45,172 nt of DNA from a virus, in IMG/VR virus record IMGVR_UViG_3300028800_000149, positions 1-45,172 of that record; one strand, 5' to 3'. The number at the start of each line of letters is the position of its first letter. Position 1 is the stretch's first letter. Made by a program: the position numbers and the translations under genes. The notes under the pieces were generated by a model, which was given only the letters and a program-made list of their open reading frames with translations, did not search any database and was not told the origin of the DNA. Below are positions 12,664 to 21,251 of the stretch, one piece after another.

Positions 12664-13203
12664 ATGTGTCCTGGTGGCGTAATTGGAATTTCAATGATGA
12701 ATGGTTTTCCTGGTTCTTTCAGTAGAAACGGAAGCTGCATTATAGCTAACCGTCTTGTTAAACCTACTGATGCAAACGGGCCTAACTTTGGCAATCCGGT
12801 AGTACTCAATGCCGACAATACTTATACCGATGTAGCAACGTTTATTGCTGCTGCCGGTGTAATGACTGCTGCAAAGCTTGCCGGTATTGCTGTAAGGGAA
12901 GTTAAACAAGCAACTGCATATGCTGCCGCTGCTGTTGGCAACTATGCTCCTGGTCAACCGTGCGATGTTCTTCAGCAGGGAAGCATTGTTGTTACCTGTA
13001 ATGTGGGCAACCCTGCTGCCGGTGGTGCTGTTTATCTTCGCATTGCTGCTAACGGTGCAATTCCTGCCGGTGTTGTTGGTGGTTTTGAAGCTGCTGCTGA
13101 TGGTGCTAACACTGTTGCACTTACTAATGTGCAATGGAGTACCGGTGTTAAAGATGCAAACGGCGTTGCTGAAATTACTATTTTGCAGCGGCTTGCTGCA
13201 TAA
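12664..13203 (+). CDS. capsid decoration/cement protein (179 aa)
   Basis: Placed between the scaffold and the major capsid gene with a strong AAGGAG site. The product is small, Gly/Ala/Val-rich and beta-rich. It begins MCPGGVIGISMMNGFPGSFS, has GPNFGNPVVL near residue 38 and VYLRIAANGAIPAGVVGGFEA near 125. The layout matches structural cement (Gp24-like/DUF2190-like) proteins that bind the outside of the capsid lattice. Codon use is richer in GCC/GGC, as in the major capsid gene, suggesting high copy. The exact family is uncertain; the position and composition are the main evidence. Confidence 0.75.
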   Translation: MCPGGVIGISMMNGFPGSFSRNGSCIIANRLVKPTDANGPNFGNPVVLNADNTYTDVATFIAAAGVMTAAKLAGIAVREVKQATAYAAAAVGNYAPGQPCDVLQQGSIVVTCNVGNPAAGGAVYLRIAANGAIPAGVVGGFEAAADGANTVALTNVQWSTGVKDANGVAEITILQRLAA

Positions 13204-13217
13204 GGGGGTATTGAATT

Positions 13218-14234
13218 ATGCGAGTTGTTGATAAGGTTGCTAAAGCAACTATGGATGCAATGCTTAGACAAGGTGCTAACGGTTTTGGCGCAATGGATGC
13301 TGCAACTGCCGGTGGTATGGCCTTTCTGCAAGGTGAACTTGAAAAACGTGATCCTAAAGTAAGAGAACCGCTTACTTCTGTTACCTGGATGCGTGATATT
13401 GTTTGCAAAACCGGCGGTGGTTTTGTTGACTTCACTTCTGCTTTCAATGTTAACTATGGCACTTCCGGTGCCAATATGCTTGGTTTGATGGGTGGCGAAA
13501 CAACTGCTATTCCGCTTATGCAAGCTGATCTTTCTAAAGACCTTTGGCCGGTATTTGGGTGGTCTAACATCCTTAAAGTACCGTTCATGGATCAACAGAA
13601 GATGCAACAGGTGGGAAGAAGTCTTGATGATTTGCTTGATAAAGGTATCAGGTTGAATTGGTCCAAAGCTAATGACCTGATTGTTTATCAGGGTTTTGGT
13701 GGTTCCCCTGGTATCGTTAATAACAGCAACATTACCGCTGTCGCTGTTGCTAACAATGCTGCCGGTACTTCTAAACTCTGGAAAAACAAAACCCCTGATG
13801 AAATTCTTGCTGACTTCAATCAGGTGCTTGTAAATACTTGGGCCGCTTCTGAATATGATATTACCGGCATGGCTAATCATATTCTTATTCCTCCTGCACA
13901 ATATGCTGATATTTGCAACAGGAAAGTTAGTGACGCTGGTAATTGCAGCATTCTTACTTACCTGATGGAGAACAACATTGGCGTTAAACAAGGCGTTGAT
14001 GTTCAAATTTTCCCTTCCAGGTGGTGCAAAGCTGCCGGTGCTGCCGGTGTTGATAGGATGGTAGGTTATGTAAATGATGAAGACCGCCTTTACTTTGACC
14101 AAACTGTTCCTATTAATAGGGCAATGACTGCACCGGACGTTAAAGAAGCTGCTTACTTGACGCTTTATGTAGGTCAAATCGGTGTACCTAAGTTTCTTTA
14201 CCTGCAACCTACCGGCTACTTTGACGGTATCTAA
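13218..14234 (+). CDS. major capsid protein, DUF2184-type (338 aa)
   Basis: HK97-fold shell protein. GGGGG precedes ATG 13218. Recognisable segments: GMAFLQGELEKRDPKVREPL near residue 35, VDFTSAFNVNYGTSG, the basic/acidic helix QQKMQQVGRSLDDLLDKGIR, ADFNQVLVNTWAASEYD, HILIPPAQYADIC, and DEDRLYFDQTVPI near the end, as in DUF2184 capsids of contractile-tailed phages. It lies after scaffold and cement genes and before a terminator hairpin. Codon bias indicates strong expression. Confidence 0.92.
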   Translation: MRVVDKVAKATMDAMLRQGANGFGAMDAATAGGMAFLQGELEKRDPKVREPLTSVTWMRDIVCKTGGGFVDFTSAFNVNYGTSGANMLGLMGGETTAIPLMQADLSKDLWPVFGWSNILKVPFMDQQKMQQVGRSLDDLLDKGIRLNWSKANDLIVYQGFGGSPGIVNNSNITAVAVANNAAGTSKLWKNKTPDEILADFNQVLVNTWAASEYDITGMANHILIPPAQYADICNRKVSDAGNCSILTYLMENNIGVKQGVDVQIFPSRWCKAAGAAGVDRMVGYVNDEDRLYFDQTVPINRAMTAPDVKEAAYLTLYVGQIGVPKFLYLQPTGYFDGI

Positions 14235-14253
14235 GATAATTTGAATTGCATTT

Positions 14254-14287
14254 AAAACTTCCCTGGTGTAAAAGCTAGGGAAGTTTT
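14254..14287 (+). terminator. hairpin terminator after the capsid gene
   Basis: Perfect 11-bp stem AAAACTTCCCT / AGGGAAGTTTT with a 12-base loop, the second arm ending in TTTT. It lies 20 bases after the major capsid stop and may lower expression of the neck and tail genes relative to the capsid. Confidence 0.6.
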
Positions 14288-14327
14288 GCAAGCTGTTCAA
14301 ATCACAACAAAAGGAGAGTTGAATTAA

Positions 14328-14615
14328 ATGAGAATTTACACTAAAAAAGCTTTTGGTTTTGTCAATCCTGATCCTTCTAAACAGGTCAACGGCGCAAGGG
14401 AAGTTGTTAAAACCTCCCCTCTTGGTTTCCATGATGTACCTGAATGGGTTGCTGAAGATGATATGTTTAAATGGGGTAAGCAAGACGGTGATATCGAAGA
14501 AATTAAGGTTGAAGTTGCTGTTGCAGGTAAAGATAAGGCTTCTGCTCCTTCTACCGATGATAAAAAGCCTGAAGGTTGGACCGCTCCTTCTACCGATGCG
14601 GCAAAAGGGAAATAA
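14328..14615 (+). CDS. small protein at the head-neck junction (95 aa)
   Basis: Begins behind AAGGAGAG. The N-terminal part is a compact beta-like segment (MRIYTKKAFGFVNPDPSKQV, later PLGFHDVPEWVAEDDMFKW); the C-terminal 35 residues are charged, flexible and contain a short repeat of A-P-S-T-D. Genes at this position often encode small head-tail joining or head fibre-base proteins. The 'W...DxMFKWxKxDGDI' pattern is seen in small phage proteins next to DUF4054, but I cannot name the family. Confidence 0.65.
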   Translation: MRIYTKKAFGFVNPDPSKQVNGAREVVKTSPLGFHDVPEWVAEDDMFKWGKQDGDIEEIKVEVAVAGKDKASAPSTDDKKPEGWTAPSTDAAKGK

Positions 14616-14617
14616 CA

Positions 14618-15151
14618 ATGAGTCAACCTAATCTCAATAATTGGCTTGACGCTGCTTATGGGATTAGCGATTATTCCGCTAGCGGGGTTGTTGCTAATGC
14701 GTCTAACATTCGCTTTGGTGACAATCCCGCTTACGGAATTTCAGATTTTGTTGCTATTTATCCGCAATTCGGAACTGTTGCAGAAGATGGAAGTTTTACA
14801 GGTGTTGTGCCGCAAGCGATTTTGCAAATGTTCATAAATCTAGCTTCTAGTTGTATTCAACAAGCAAGATGGTTTGATTTGTGGCATTTTGCAATGGCGC
14901 TTTTTGTTGCTCATTATGCAACACTTTATTTGCAATCTTCTACTCCTACCGGTGCAAATGCTAAAACTGTTGGTCAAGCAGGAATGGCTAAAGCTATTCA
15001 AGTTTCCAAAGCTGTTGACGGTGTATCGGCTTCTTATCAAACAATCTCTAACGGATGGGAAGCATGGGGAAGCTGGAATTTAACCTCTTTCGGGCAACAA
15101 CTCATTTCACAAGCAAGTATTGTGGGAATGGGTGGAATGTATATTTGTTGA
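14618..15151 (+). CDS. head-tail connector, DUF4054-type (177 aa)
   Basis: DUF4054 proteins sit between capsid and tail in contractile-tailed phages, probably as head-completion/adaptor. Signals: DFVAIYPQFG, then VPQAILQMFINLASSCIQQA and the helix WHFAMALFVAHYATLYLQ with the ALFVAHY core typical of the family. I used ATG 14618 behind AAAGGGA. Its TGA overlaps the next start by one base (TGATG). Confidence 0.85.
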   Translation: MSQPNLNNWLDAAYGISDYSASGVVANASNIRFGDNPAYGISDFVAIYPQFGTVAEDGSFTGVVPQAILQMFINLASSCIQQARWFDLWHFAMALFVAHYATLYLQSSTPTGANAKTVGQAGMAKAIQVSKAVDGVSASYQTISNGWEAWGSWNLTSFGQQLISQASIVGMGGMYIC

Positions 15152-15768
15152 TGTTAAATGTAACCACTATTGACAAAACTAAAGAATTAATTAGACTTCT
15201 TGATGAAGTTAAAAGTTTAGAAGTTTATGTTGGTATTCCTGAAGAAAAAAGCAGTAGAAAAGGTGAACAAATAACAAATGCTGAATTATGCTACATTCAC
15301 ACAAACGGTTCTCCTTTAAATCACATTCCCGAACGGGCAATCATAGAACCTGCAATAGAACTAAAAGAAAACAAAGATAGAATTGTTGAAGAATTGAAAC
15401 TTGCTGCTGAATCAATATTCAACAAGAATCCCGATGCTTGCCAAAAGCATTTAGCAAAAGCCGGTTTAATCGGGCAAAATGCAACAAGAGCATGGTTTAC
15501 TGATCCTAGAAACAATTGGCCGCCAAACTCAATAGCAACAGCTAAAGCTAAACTTTCCAAGATGAATGCAAAAGACTTAGGAAAGTTAATAGGATTAAAA
15601 AAGGCTACACTTTCAGAAGTAGCTGAACAAATAGATATAACCGATAAAAACATTTCAAGACCTTTAATAGATACCGCTGAATTACGCAAAAGTATAATTT
15701 ATGTGGTTGCAATACGTAAATCAATTGTTCCTGTTAAAACCATTCTTTGGAGTGATATAATAAAATGA
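15151..15768 (+). CDS. tail completion / HK97 gp10-like neck protein (205 aa)
   Basis: The segment VYVGIPEEKSSRKGEQITNA followed by ELCYIHTNGSPLNHIPERAI, then IEPAIELKENKDRIVEEL, is the typical 'VGIP...ITNAELxYIHxxGSPxxxIPxRPFL' core of phage tail-completion proteins. The C-terminal half adds basic helices and ends in a strand (YVVAIRKSIVPV). It stands between DUF4054 and two further neck genes, each overlapping by ATGA-type junctions. ATG 15151 is preferred over a longer reading that overlaps the upstream gene by about 100 bases. Confidence 0.82.
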   Translation: MLNVTTIDKTKELIRLLDEVKSLEVYVGIPEEKSSRKGEQITNAELCYIHTNGSPLNHIPERAIIEPAIELKENKDRIVEELKLAAESIFNKNPDACQKHLAKAGLIGQNATRAWFTDPRNNWPPNSIATAKAKLSKMNAKDLGKLIGLKKATLSEVAEQIDITDKNISRPLIDTAELRKSIIYVVAIRKSIVPVKTILWSDIIK

Positions 15769-16127
15769 TTGATGTTGCAGATATTATAAATGATCCTGAT
15801 TACGCCAAAGATTATACAATATTGCGTTCTAATGGCTTTTTTGATGAAGGTGGTTTTACTGAAACAATAACCGAAATTCCTGATTATTCCGCTGTTCTCC
15901 CCACAAATACAAAAGATTTAGAGCAAGTACCAGAAGCCGATAGAATTAGCGGTTCTATGACCTTTTATAGTTCAATTCCTTTATTTGTAACTAGAAACAA
16001 TGATACAGATAGAGGTAATTCAGATAAGCTTAGATTCAAAAACGAATTGTATAAAATAGTAAAGCTTTTAGATTATTCTGATTTTGGATTATACAAAGCT
16101 ATTGCAACTAGAATATCTGGTAACTAA
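15765..16127 (+). CDS. neck/head-tail joining protein (120 aa)
   Basis: Starts by ATGA overlap with the previous gene. The product is acidic and beta-rich: YTILRSNGFFDEGGFTETIT near residue 20, IPDYSAVLPTNTKDLEQVPE and a C-terminal LRFKNELYKIVKLLDYSDFG. The latter resembles the 'W.V...........YxxLVxLxDWSDYG' end found in small neck proteins of myophages. The role is assigned by shape and position, between gp10-like and terminator-like genes. Confidence 0.75.
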   Translation: MIDVADIINDPDYAKDYTILRSNGFFDEGGFTETITEIPDYSAVLPTNTKDLEQVPEADRISGSMTFYSSIPLFVTRNNDTDRGNSDKLRFKNELYKIVKLLDYSDFGLYKAIATRISGN

Positions 16128-16757
16128 ATGCCTGAAAACTTTTTATTAACTGACAATGATTTAAATAAAATATTTCAGAATTTAGTCATTTCTATTTTAG
16201 GATTTGATGAACAAGCTGCAACCTGGAAAGCTTGGAAAAATGGCGATAGACAAGAAGCACAGCCTTTTAACCCTTATTATTTTGTTAGGTTGTCTTGGCC
16301 GGAAGTAGGTGCGCCAGCTTGGAAAATAAGCGAAGATGTTTGTTTTTTGAAATGCACTGAATCTGATGATGAAATAAACAAGCAAAGAGATAAAACAAGA
16401 TTAAATGTTGATGATATTACGTCAAGTGAGAAAGTGGATTACACAAGAGTTATAACAGTAAACTTTTTGCTATACGGTCCCAATTCTTACAAAAATTCAC
16501 AACTTATCAAAAATGAATTGTTCAAGCTTTCAAACAGATATATTTTAACTCAAAATCAATTGTTTATGGTGCCTGATGATAAAGCACCGGTTAGAATAAA
16601 AGAACTGTTTCAAGGTCAATGGTGGCATAGAACAGAATTTAACATTACCTACAATAATCATGTTACAATTTATGATGAAGTTAACAATATTACTTCTGCC
16701 AAAATAGTTGTTAAATCGGAAACAAGTGAAACAACCGTTAATGTTGTACAAAATTAA
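16128..16757 (+). CDS. neck/tail terminator protein, gp12-like (209 aa)
   Basis: Immediately follows the previous gene. The core FNPYYFVRLSWPEVGAPAWK (after a W-K-A-W-K helix), then ISEDVCFLKCTESDDEINKQ and VITVNFLLYGPNSYKNSQLI, matches the LIC12616/phage neck-terminator family that caps the tail tube in DUF3383-type myophages. The protein ends in a strand-rich region with a short C-terminal tail. The next gene is the sheath, as expected. Confidence 0.82.
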   Translation: MPENFLLTDNDLNKIFQNLVISILGFDEQAATWKAWKNGDRQEAQPFNPYYFVRLSWPEVGAPAWKISEDVCFLKCTESDDEINKQRDKTRLNVDDITSSEKVDYTRVITVNFLLYGPNSYKNSQLIKNELFKLSNRYILTQNQLFMVPDDKAPVRIKELFQGQWWHRTEFNITYNNHVTIYDEVNNITSAKIVVKSETSETTVNVVQN

Positions 16758-16773
16758 AAGGAGATTTTAAAAC

Positions 16774-18273
16774 ATGGAAACCCAAGACTTAAGTAATATT
16801 GTTGATGTAGTTGTAAATGTTTCTCCTGCTGCTGCTCCTAGAAGTTCTTTTAGTTCCATGCTTATTCTTGGGACTTCTCATGTAATTAGTGCAGTTGAAA
16901 GAGCAAGACTTTATACCAACATTGCTCAAATGATTACCGATGGTTTTACTACCGACAGCGAAGAATACGTTGCCGCTAGTAAGTTTGTGGAAAACTTTTA
17001 TAACTACTTTGGCAACGGTGCAGCTTACAGACTATTCATCGGTGAAAAAACCGCTGCTGAAACTTTCTTAGCAGCATTTACTGATTGCAGGAATAAAAAT
17101 AAGGAATGGTACGTAGGTTGCGCCCCTGGTGCCGTTAAAGCGGATCACCTTGAAATTTCTGCTTTTGTAGAAACTTGTCAACCTACTACTGTTTATGTGA
17201 TTAGCACTGATGATGATGAAATTTATAATCCTGTTGGAACCGGCGTGATTGCAACCGGTTCTATTACCTTCAGCGGCATTACTGCTGAAGCAGGAGAAAT
17301 GATAAAAACAACTTTAATTGTGAATGGTATTACAATTAGCCAAATTATTCCGTTTTCTGCTTTAACTGAAGGTCAAGAAATTGAGCAATTTACTACCTAT
17401 TTTAACAATCTTTTAGCCGGTTACAGTTTACCTTTTACTTCTGAAATTGACGCCGTTGCAGTAGGTAAGATTAATTTTACTGCAAATGAATCTGGGACTT
17501 CAGGTAACACTATTGTAATTACTACCGAAAATGTTTTAAACATTACTGCAACTGTCGTTGCTATGAATGGCGGTGTTAACTCTGTCGCTACTATCTTAGC
17601 AGAAGGTAACTTAGCAACTGCTCTTAAAATTCTTGGTTACAAAAAAACGTTGATTCAGTTTTCAACTGATTTTGCCTCTGTTGCTTCTGCAATGGGTTTT
17701 GCAATGGGGCAAAACAACCTGATTAAAAATGGTGTTGCAAAAAGTTCTTACACCTTGAAAAACAAAAGGCTCACAGGTTCTGTTGTTGAGAATCTGACTC
17801 CTGGTGCGATTACTTCTCTTGAAAACGAAAATGTTAATGTTTACCTGAATTACGGAGATTTTTATAACATCTTCGAACAAGGGGTAATGGTTAACGGTAC
17901 TTTCTTTGATGAAGTTATACAACTTGATATTCTAGCTAACCAGATTCAATTAGGTGTAATGGATTTGCTTTACGGTGCTTTGAAGATTTCCCAAACTGAA
18001 GATGGAGTTGCACAAATTATTAATGCAATAAATAGCATTTGCAATCAGTTTGTTATTGTGGGCTTCATCGCCCCTGGTGTTTGGAAAGGTTTACCGGTGC
18101 TTAACTTGAATACCGGTGACGCTTTGCCTCTTGGTTATGCAATTCAAGCTCCTGCAATTGCTTCGCAGCTTCAAGCCGATAGGGAAGCCAGGAAAGCACC
18201 GCCGATTTATGTTGCAATTAAACTTGCAGGTGCAATTCATTCCGTTCTCATTCAAGTTAACGTTAACCGCTAA
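16774..18273 (+). CDS. tail sheath protein, DUF3383-type (499 aa)
   Basis: The contractile sheath surrounds the tube and drives DNA injection. The N-terminal motif IVDVVVNVSPAAAPRSSFSS, followed by MLILGTSHVI and the FFxxxP-like segment YNYFGNGAAYRLFIG, matches DUF3383. A beta-rich insertion (about residues 150-265, with GSITFSGITAEAGEMIKTTL) resembles a protruding domain. The C-terminal part (LDILANQIQLGVMDLLYGAL, then APPIYVAIKLAGAIHSVLIQ) is the conserved assembly domain. AAGGAG lies upstream of ATG. Its presence marks the phage as a myophage. Confidence 0.93.
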   Translation: METQDLSNIVDVVVNVSPAAAPRSSFSSMLILGTSHVISAVERARLYTNIAQMITDGFTTDSEEYVAASKFVENFYNYFGNGAAYRLFIGEKTAAETFLAAFTDCRNKNKEWYVGCAPGAVKADHLEISAFVETCQPTTVYVISTDDDEIYNPVGTGVIATGSITFSGITAEAGEMIKTTLIVNGITISQIIPFSALTEGQEIEQFTTYFNNLLAGYSLPFTSEIDAVAVGKINFTANESGTSGNTIVITTENVLNITATVVAMNGGVNSVATILAEGNLATALKILGYKKTLIQFSTDFASVASAMGFAMGQNNLIKNGVAKSSYTLKNKRLTGSVVENLTPGAITSLENENVNVYLNYGDFYNIFEQGVMVNGTFFDEVIQLDILANQIQLGVMDLLYGALKISQTEDGVAQIINAINSICNQFVIVGFIAPGVWKGLPVLNLNTGDALPLGYAIQAPAIASQLQADREARKAPPIYVAIKLAGAIHSVLIQVNVNR

Positions 18274-18295
18274 TTGTTAAAGGAGATAGTTAAAA

Positions 18296-18733
18296 ATGAT
18301 CACTTCCACTTATAGTTTTCTTGATTTAGCCGGTGCAATTGCACATCCTGCTTTAGGTGCTTATGTGTTTACCGGTGAAGGTGTTGGAGAAATTAACATT
18401 GCTATGGCCGGTGATAAAACCGCTCATGATACCGCTAGCGATGGTTCTGTGATGGTTAGCAAGATTGCCGGTAACAACGGATCAATTACCATTCAATGTC
18501 AGCAAACTAGCAATGTTCATAAATATCTTTTATCTGCTTATAACTACCTGCTGAATGCACCTACTAAAGAATGGGCACAAATGGCCGCTACTTTGCGAAA
18601 TACAAGTGACGGTTCTTCGCATGTTGTTCAAGGTATCAGTTTTCAGAAAAAAGCCGATAAAGCTTATCAAGCGCAAGGTCAACGTGTTTCTTGGGTTTTA
18701 ATGGCCGCCGATATTCAATCTCTTACCCTTTAA
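18296..18733 (+). CDS. tail tube protein, DUF3277-type (145 aa)
   Basis: The tube protein stacks as hexamers inside the sheath. The order sheath then tube and the sequence TYSFLDLAGAIAHPALGAYV, the DxxxHDTASDGSVMVSKIAG segment and a final RVSWVLMAADIQSL are typical of DUF3277. The length is normal. AAGGAG precedes ATG. Codon bias suggests high expression, as for a major tail protein. Confidence 0.92.
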   Translation: MITSTYSFLDLAGAIAHPALGAYVFTGEGVGEINIAMAGDKTAHDTASDGSVMVSKIAGNNGSITIQCQQTSNVHKYLLSAYNYLLNAPTKEWAQMAATLRNTSDGSSHVVQGISFQKKADKAYQAQGQRVSWVLMAADIQSLTL

Positions 18734-18750
18734 GAAAGGATTAAAACAAA

Positions 18751-19197
18751 ATGGCTAAACGTGAAACTTTCAAAGATGTAACGATAGGAGAAAAAAAGTT
18801 TAGGATTGGCAAGTTTGATGCACAAACCGGAAGTTACATTGTGTATCAACTGTTGAGTAATTTCTTACCGATGATTGCTAAAAACGGTTTACCTAACCTG
18901 GATGAAAAAGCTGATACTGTTTTAGAGAAAATTACAAGCAGTTTGCCTTTAATGCCAAGAGAACAGTTTTTCCAATTGCAGAAAGATTGCTTGTATGTCT
19001 GTAATGAGATTGCTTTGGCTGGTAACGTTGAAACTCCTATTCCTGTTGTTTTATCAGATGGTAGTTTCTGCGATAAAGAAATGGAATGCGACGTTGTTAT
19101 TACAATGGCGCTTATGATTCATGCTTTGGTGTTTAATGTAAGTGGTTTTTTCGGCGCAAGCGGTTTGAAGGGGATAAAGGAAAGCTTCAGCCTTTAA
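18751..19197 (+). CDS. tail assembly chaperone, zero-frame product (148 aa)
   Basis: The short form (G-like) of the tail chaperone that guides tape measure and tube assembly. It begins MAKRETFKDVTIGEKKFRIG and has the KFRIGKFDAQTGSYIVYQLL segment common to these proteins. A slippery T-TTT-TTC lies at 19146-19152, 45 bases before its TAA; slipping back one base extends the protein to 214 residues (stop at 19394). It lies between tube and tape measure genes, the universal position for frameshifting chaperones. Confidence 0.85.
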   Translation: MAKRETFKDVTIGEKKFRIGKFDAQTGSYIVYQLLSNFLPMIAKNGLPNLDEKADTVLEKITSSLPLMPREQFFQLQKDCLYVCNEIALAGNVETPIPVVLSDGSFCDKEMECDVVITMALMIHALVFNVSGFFGASGLKGIKESFSL

Positions 19198-19394
19198 CAT
19201 TTGAACCGCTTAAATCTCTAAATCTTGACGATTTTGCTTTTGCTCCTGTAATTGTTGGCGATTGGAAGCAACACCAATTGTGGGATGGAACTTATACTTT
19301 TGACGATTTGTTAGATTGGCATGAATTGTCATTTGTTAAAGCTGAAAATCAAAAACGCTATACAGAATGGCAAAAGCTGAATCAAGGTGATTAA
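19152..19394 (+). CDS. tail assembly chaperone, -1 frameshift extension (80 codons)
   Basis: After the slippery site the -1 frame is open for 80 codons and ends one base before the tape measure ATG. The extension includes LNLDDFAFAPVIVGDWKQHQ and a tail ending in ENQKRYTEWQKLNQGD, where the 'L.DGTYTFDDLLDWHEL' pattern resembles T domains of other phages. The frame has no early start codon or ribosome site, so it must be reached by frameshift. Joined product: 134 zero-frame residues plus 80. Confidence 0.8.
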   Translation, partial: RRKRFEGDKGKLQPLTFEPLKSLNLDDFAFAPVIVGDWKQHQLWDGTYTFDDLLDWHELSFVKAENQKRYTEWQKLNQGD

Positions 19395-21251
19395 ATGGCC
19401 GCTGATACTATCAAAGATTATTTAGTAGGTTTGGGTTTTAGTGTTGATGAAAAAACATATAACGCCTTTACCAAAAAACTAAATGAATCAGCAAAAGAAG
19501 TTGAAAAAGCGGTTGGAAAAACTACGCTAACGTATTTAAAAGCCGGTAGCGTAGTTATTTCCATGTTAGCCGGTATTGTTAGTGCAACTGCTGCTGTTAT
19601 TGATAAAACTGCGCAAGCCGATTTGCAGTATAAAAAATTAGGCTTGCGTATGTTTATGAACAATGAACTTGCTAAACAGTTTAAAATTTCAACCGATGCT
19701 TTAGGTGAAAGTTTAGATGATATAGCATGGATGCCTGAATTAAGAGAAAGATATTTTGCATTAATGAAACAATCGGGGGAAATGAAAACCCCACATGACG
19801 CCGATGAACAGTTAAAGCATATCAGAGATATTCGTTTTGAATTTACAAGAATGAAGATTGAAGCTAATTATGCAATGCAATGGATTAGCTATTATCTTAT
19901 TAAGAACCTGAGAGAACCGCTAAACCTGCTGCAAAATTCGCTTAAAAACTTCAATTCCTGGATCACCTCTAACATGCCAAATTGGACCGGCAAGCTATCA
20001 GCCTTTTTGACAATCGTTTTCAAATTGGCAATAAGTGCCGCAAGAGCCGTATTTGACCTAGGAAGGGCAATTAGGGAATTATGGGACCGGTTACACCCTG
20101 CCGGACAAGCTGCAAGCCTAGCAGCAGGATTTTTCGCGCTAGGGGCTGTTCCTGTTATCGGTCCTTTCCTTCAAGCTTGTATCGTTGCCGGTGGCGTAAT
20201 CAGCAGCGTTCTTTTACTGATTGATGATTTTTACGGTTATCTTGAAGGGAAAAAATCATCTAAAACAATGGCTCCTGTATGGAAGATGTTGTTAGGGTTG
20301 TTTAAAGATATATCTTCTATTATAAGAGAAATAAACAAGCTGTTTAACTTTGACAATAACTTTTTCAAAACTTCCGATAGGTTTGAAAGATTTGTAAATA
20401 ATATAAAACTCGCTGCCAACATTTTAACTGGCACCGGAAGTGTTTTAACAATTGTTTTTAAACTGTTGATTGGTTTGGTTGATACTTTGGCTTACTTACT
20501 TGAAGGTAAATTAGGCAAAGCAAAAGATAGATTCAAAGAAGTGATACAAGATGCTAAAGACGGTTGGAAAGATTTGAAAGAAACTGCTAAAGACGGTGCC
20601 GGTGTTAACACTTTCTTTAATAAAGTAAAAGAGCATGAATCAGGGGGAAATTACAGAATCATTAACCGCGATTCCGGTGCAATGGGTGCTTATCAAATCA
20701 TGCCTAGCAATTGGCGTAATTGGTCCAAAGAAGCCGGTTTAGGCCCTAATGCTCCTACTACTGCTGAGAATCAAGATATTGTTGCAAGATTCAAATTGCA
20801 GCAATACATAAACAAATACGGTGACGAAAGATTAGCTGCCGTTGCATGGTACAAAGGAGAAGGAACAGCAGATAGTATAAGAAAAGGTAAACCGTCTTAT
20901 GGTGGAAAACCTTTAGACCTTAATAAAAAGTTTGGTAAATACGATTCAATTAATGATTACGTCTATGCTGTTACCGGTCAAACATTTGGTACAAACGGTT
21001 TAGATTATCTAGCTAACGGTTTATATAGCTATAAATCAATGTATGACCAATCTTTAGCCAATCAGGTTACAGCTACAAATAATAACGGAATGACAATTAA
21101 AACTGAAATTGGAGATATTACAGTTTATGTAGCTAAAACAAATGCTTCAACTGGTGACATTTATGAAGCTGTTGTTAGCGGTGTAAATGACGCTACAACT
21201 AACGGCAAAGTAGTTAGACAACTTAGGGATGCAACAGGAATGTTTAAATGA
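19395..21251 (+). CDS. tape measure protein with lysozyme-like domain (618 aa)
   Basis: The length ruler of the tail, ejected ahead of DNA. The N-terminal part is helical (FTKKLNESAKEVEKAVGKT), followed by membrane-active-looking hydrophobic helices (VVISMLAGIVSATAAV at about 53-68, and AASLAAGFFALGAVPVIG at about 240). Around residue 410 lies a lytic transglycosylase-like domain: VKEHESGGNYRIINRDSGAM then GAYQIMPSNWRNW, with the E of HESGGNY as likely catalytic acid. This would open peptidoglycan during injection. At 618 residues it implies a rather short tail. ATGA overlap with the next gene. Confidence 0.92.
   Translation: MAADTIKDYLVGLGFSVDEKTYNAFTKKLNESAKEVEKAVGKTTLTYLKAGSVVISMLAGIVSATAAVIDKTAQADLQYKKLGLRMFMNNELAKQFKISTDALGESLDDIAWMPELRERYFALMKQSGEMKTPHDADEQLKHIRDIRFEFTRMKIEANYAMQWISYYLIKNLREPLNLLQNSLKNFNSWITSNMPNWTGKLSAFLTIVFKLAISAARAVFDLGRAIRELWDRLHPAGQAASLAAGFFALGAVPVIGPFLQACIVAGGVISSVLLLIDDFYGYLEGKKSSKTMAPVWKMLLGLFKDISSIIREINKLFNFDNNFFKTSDRFERFVNNIKLAANILTGTGSVLTIVFKLLIGLVDTLAYLLEGKLGKAKDRFKEVIQDAKDGWKDLKETAKDGAGVNTFFNKVKEHESGGNYRIINRDSGAMGAYQIMPSNWRNWSKEAGLGPNAPTTAENQDIVARFKLQQYINKYGDERLAAVAWYKGEGTADSIRKGKPSYGGKPLDLNKKFGKYDSINDYVYAVTGQTFGTNGLDYLANGLYSYKSMYDQSLANQVTATNNNGMTIKTEIGDITVYVAKTNASTGDIYEAVVSGVNDATTNGKVVRQLRDATGMFK

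Noticed and set aside
13032-14618. A 528-codon open frame on the minus strand across the capsid genes
   Set aside because: It is antisense to the cement and major capsid genes, has no ribosome site and an odd composition; it results from codon bias of the real genes.
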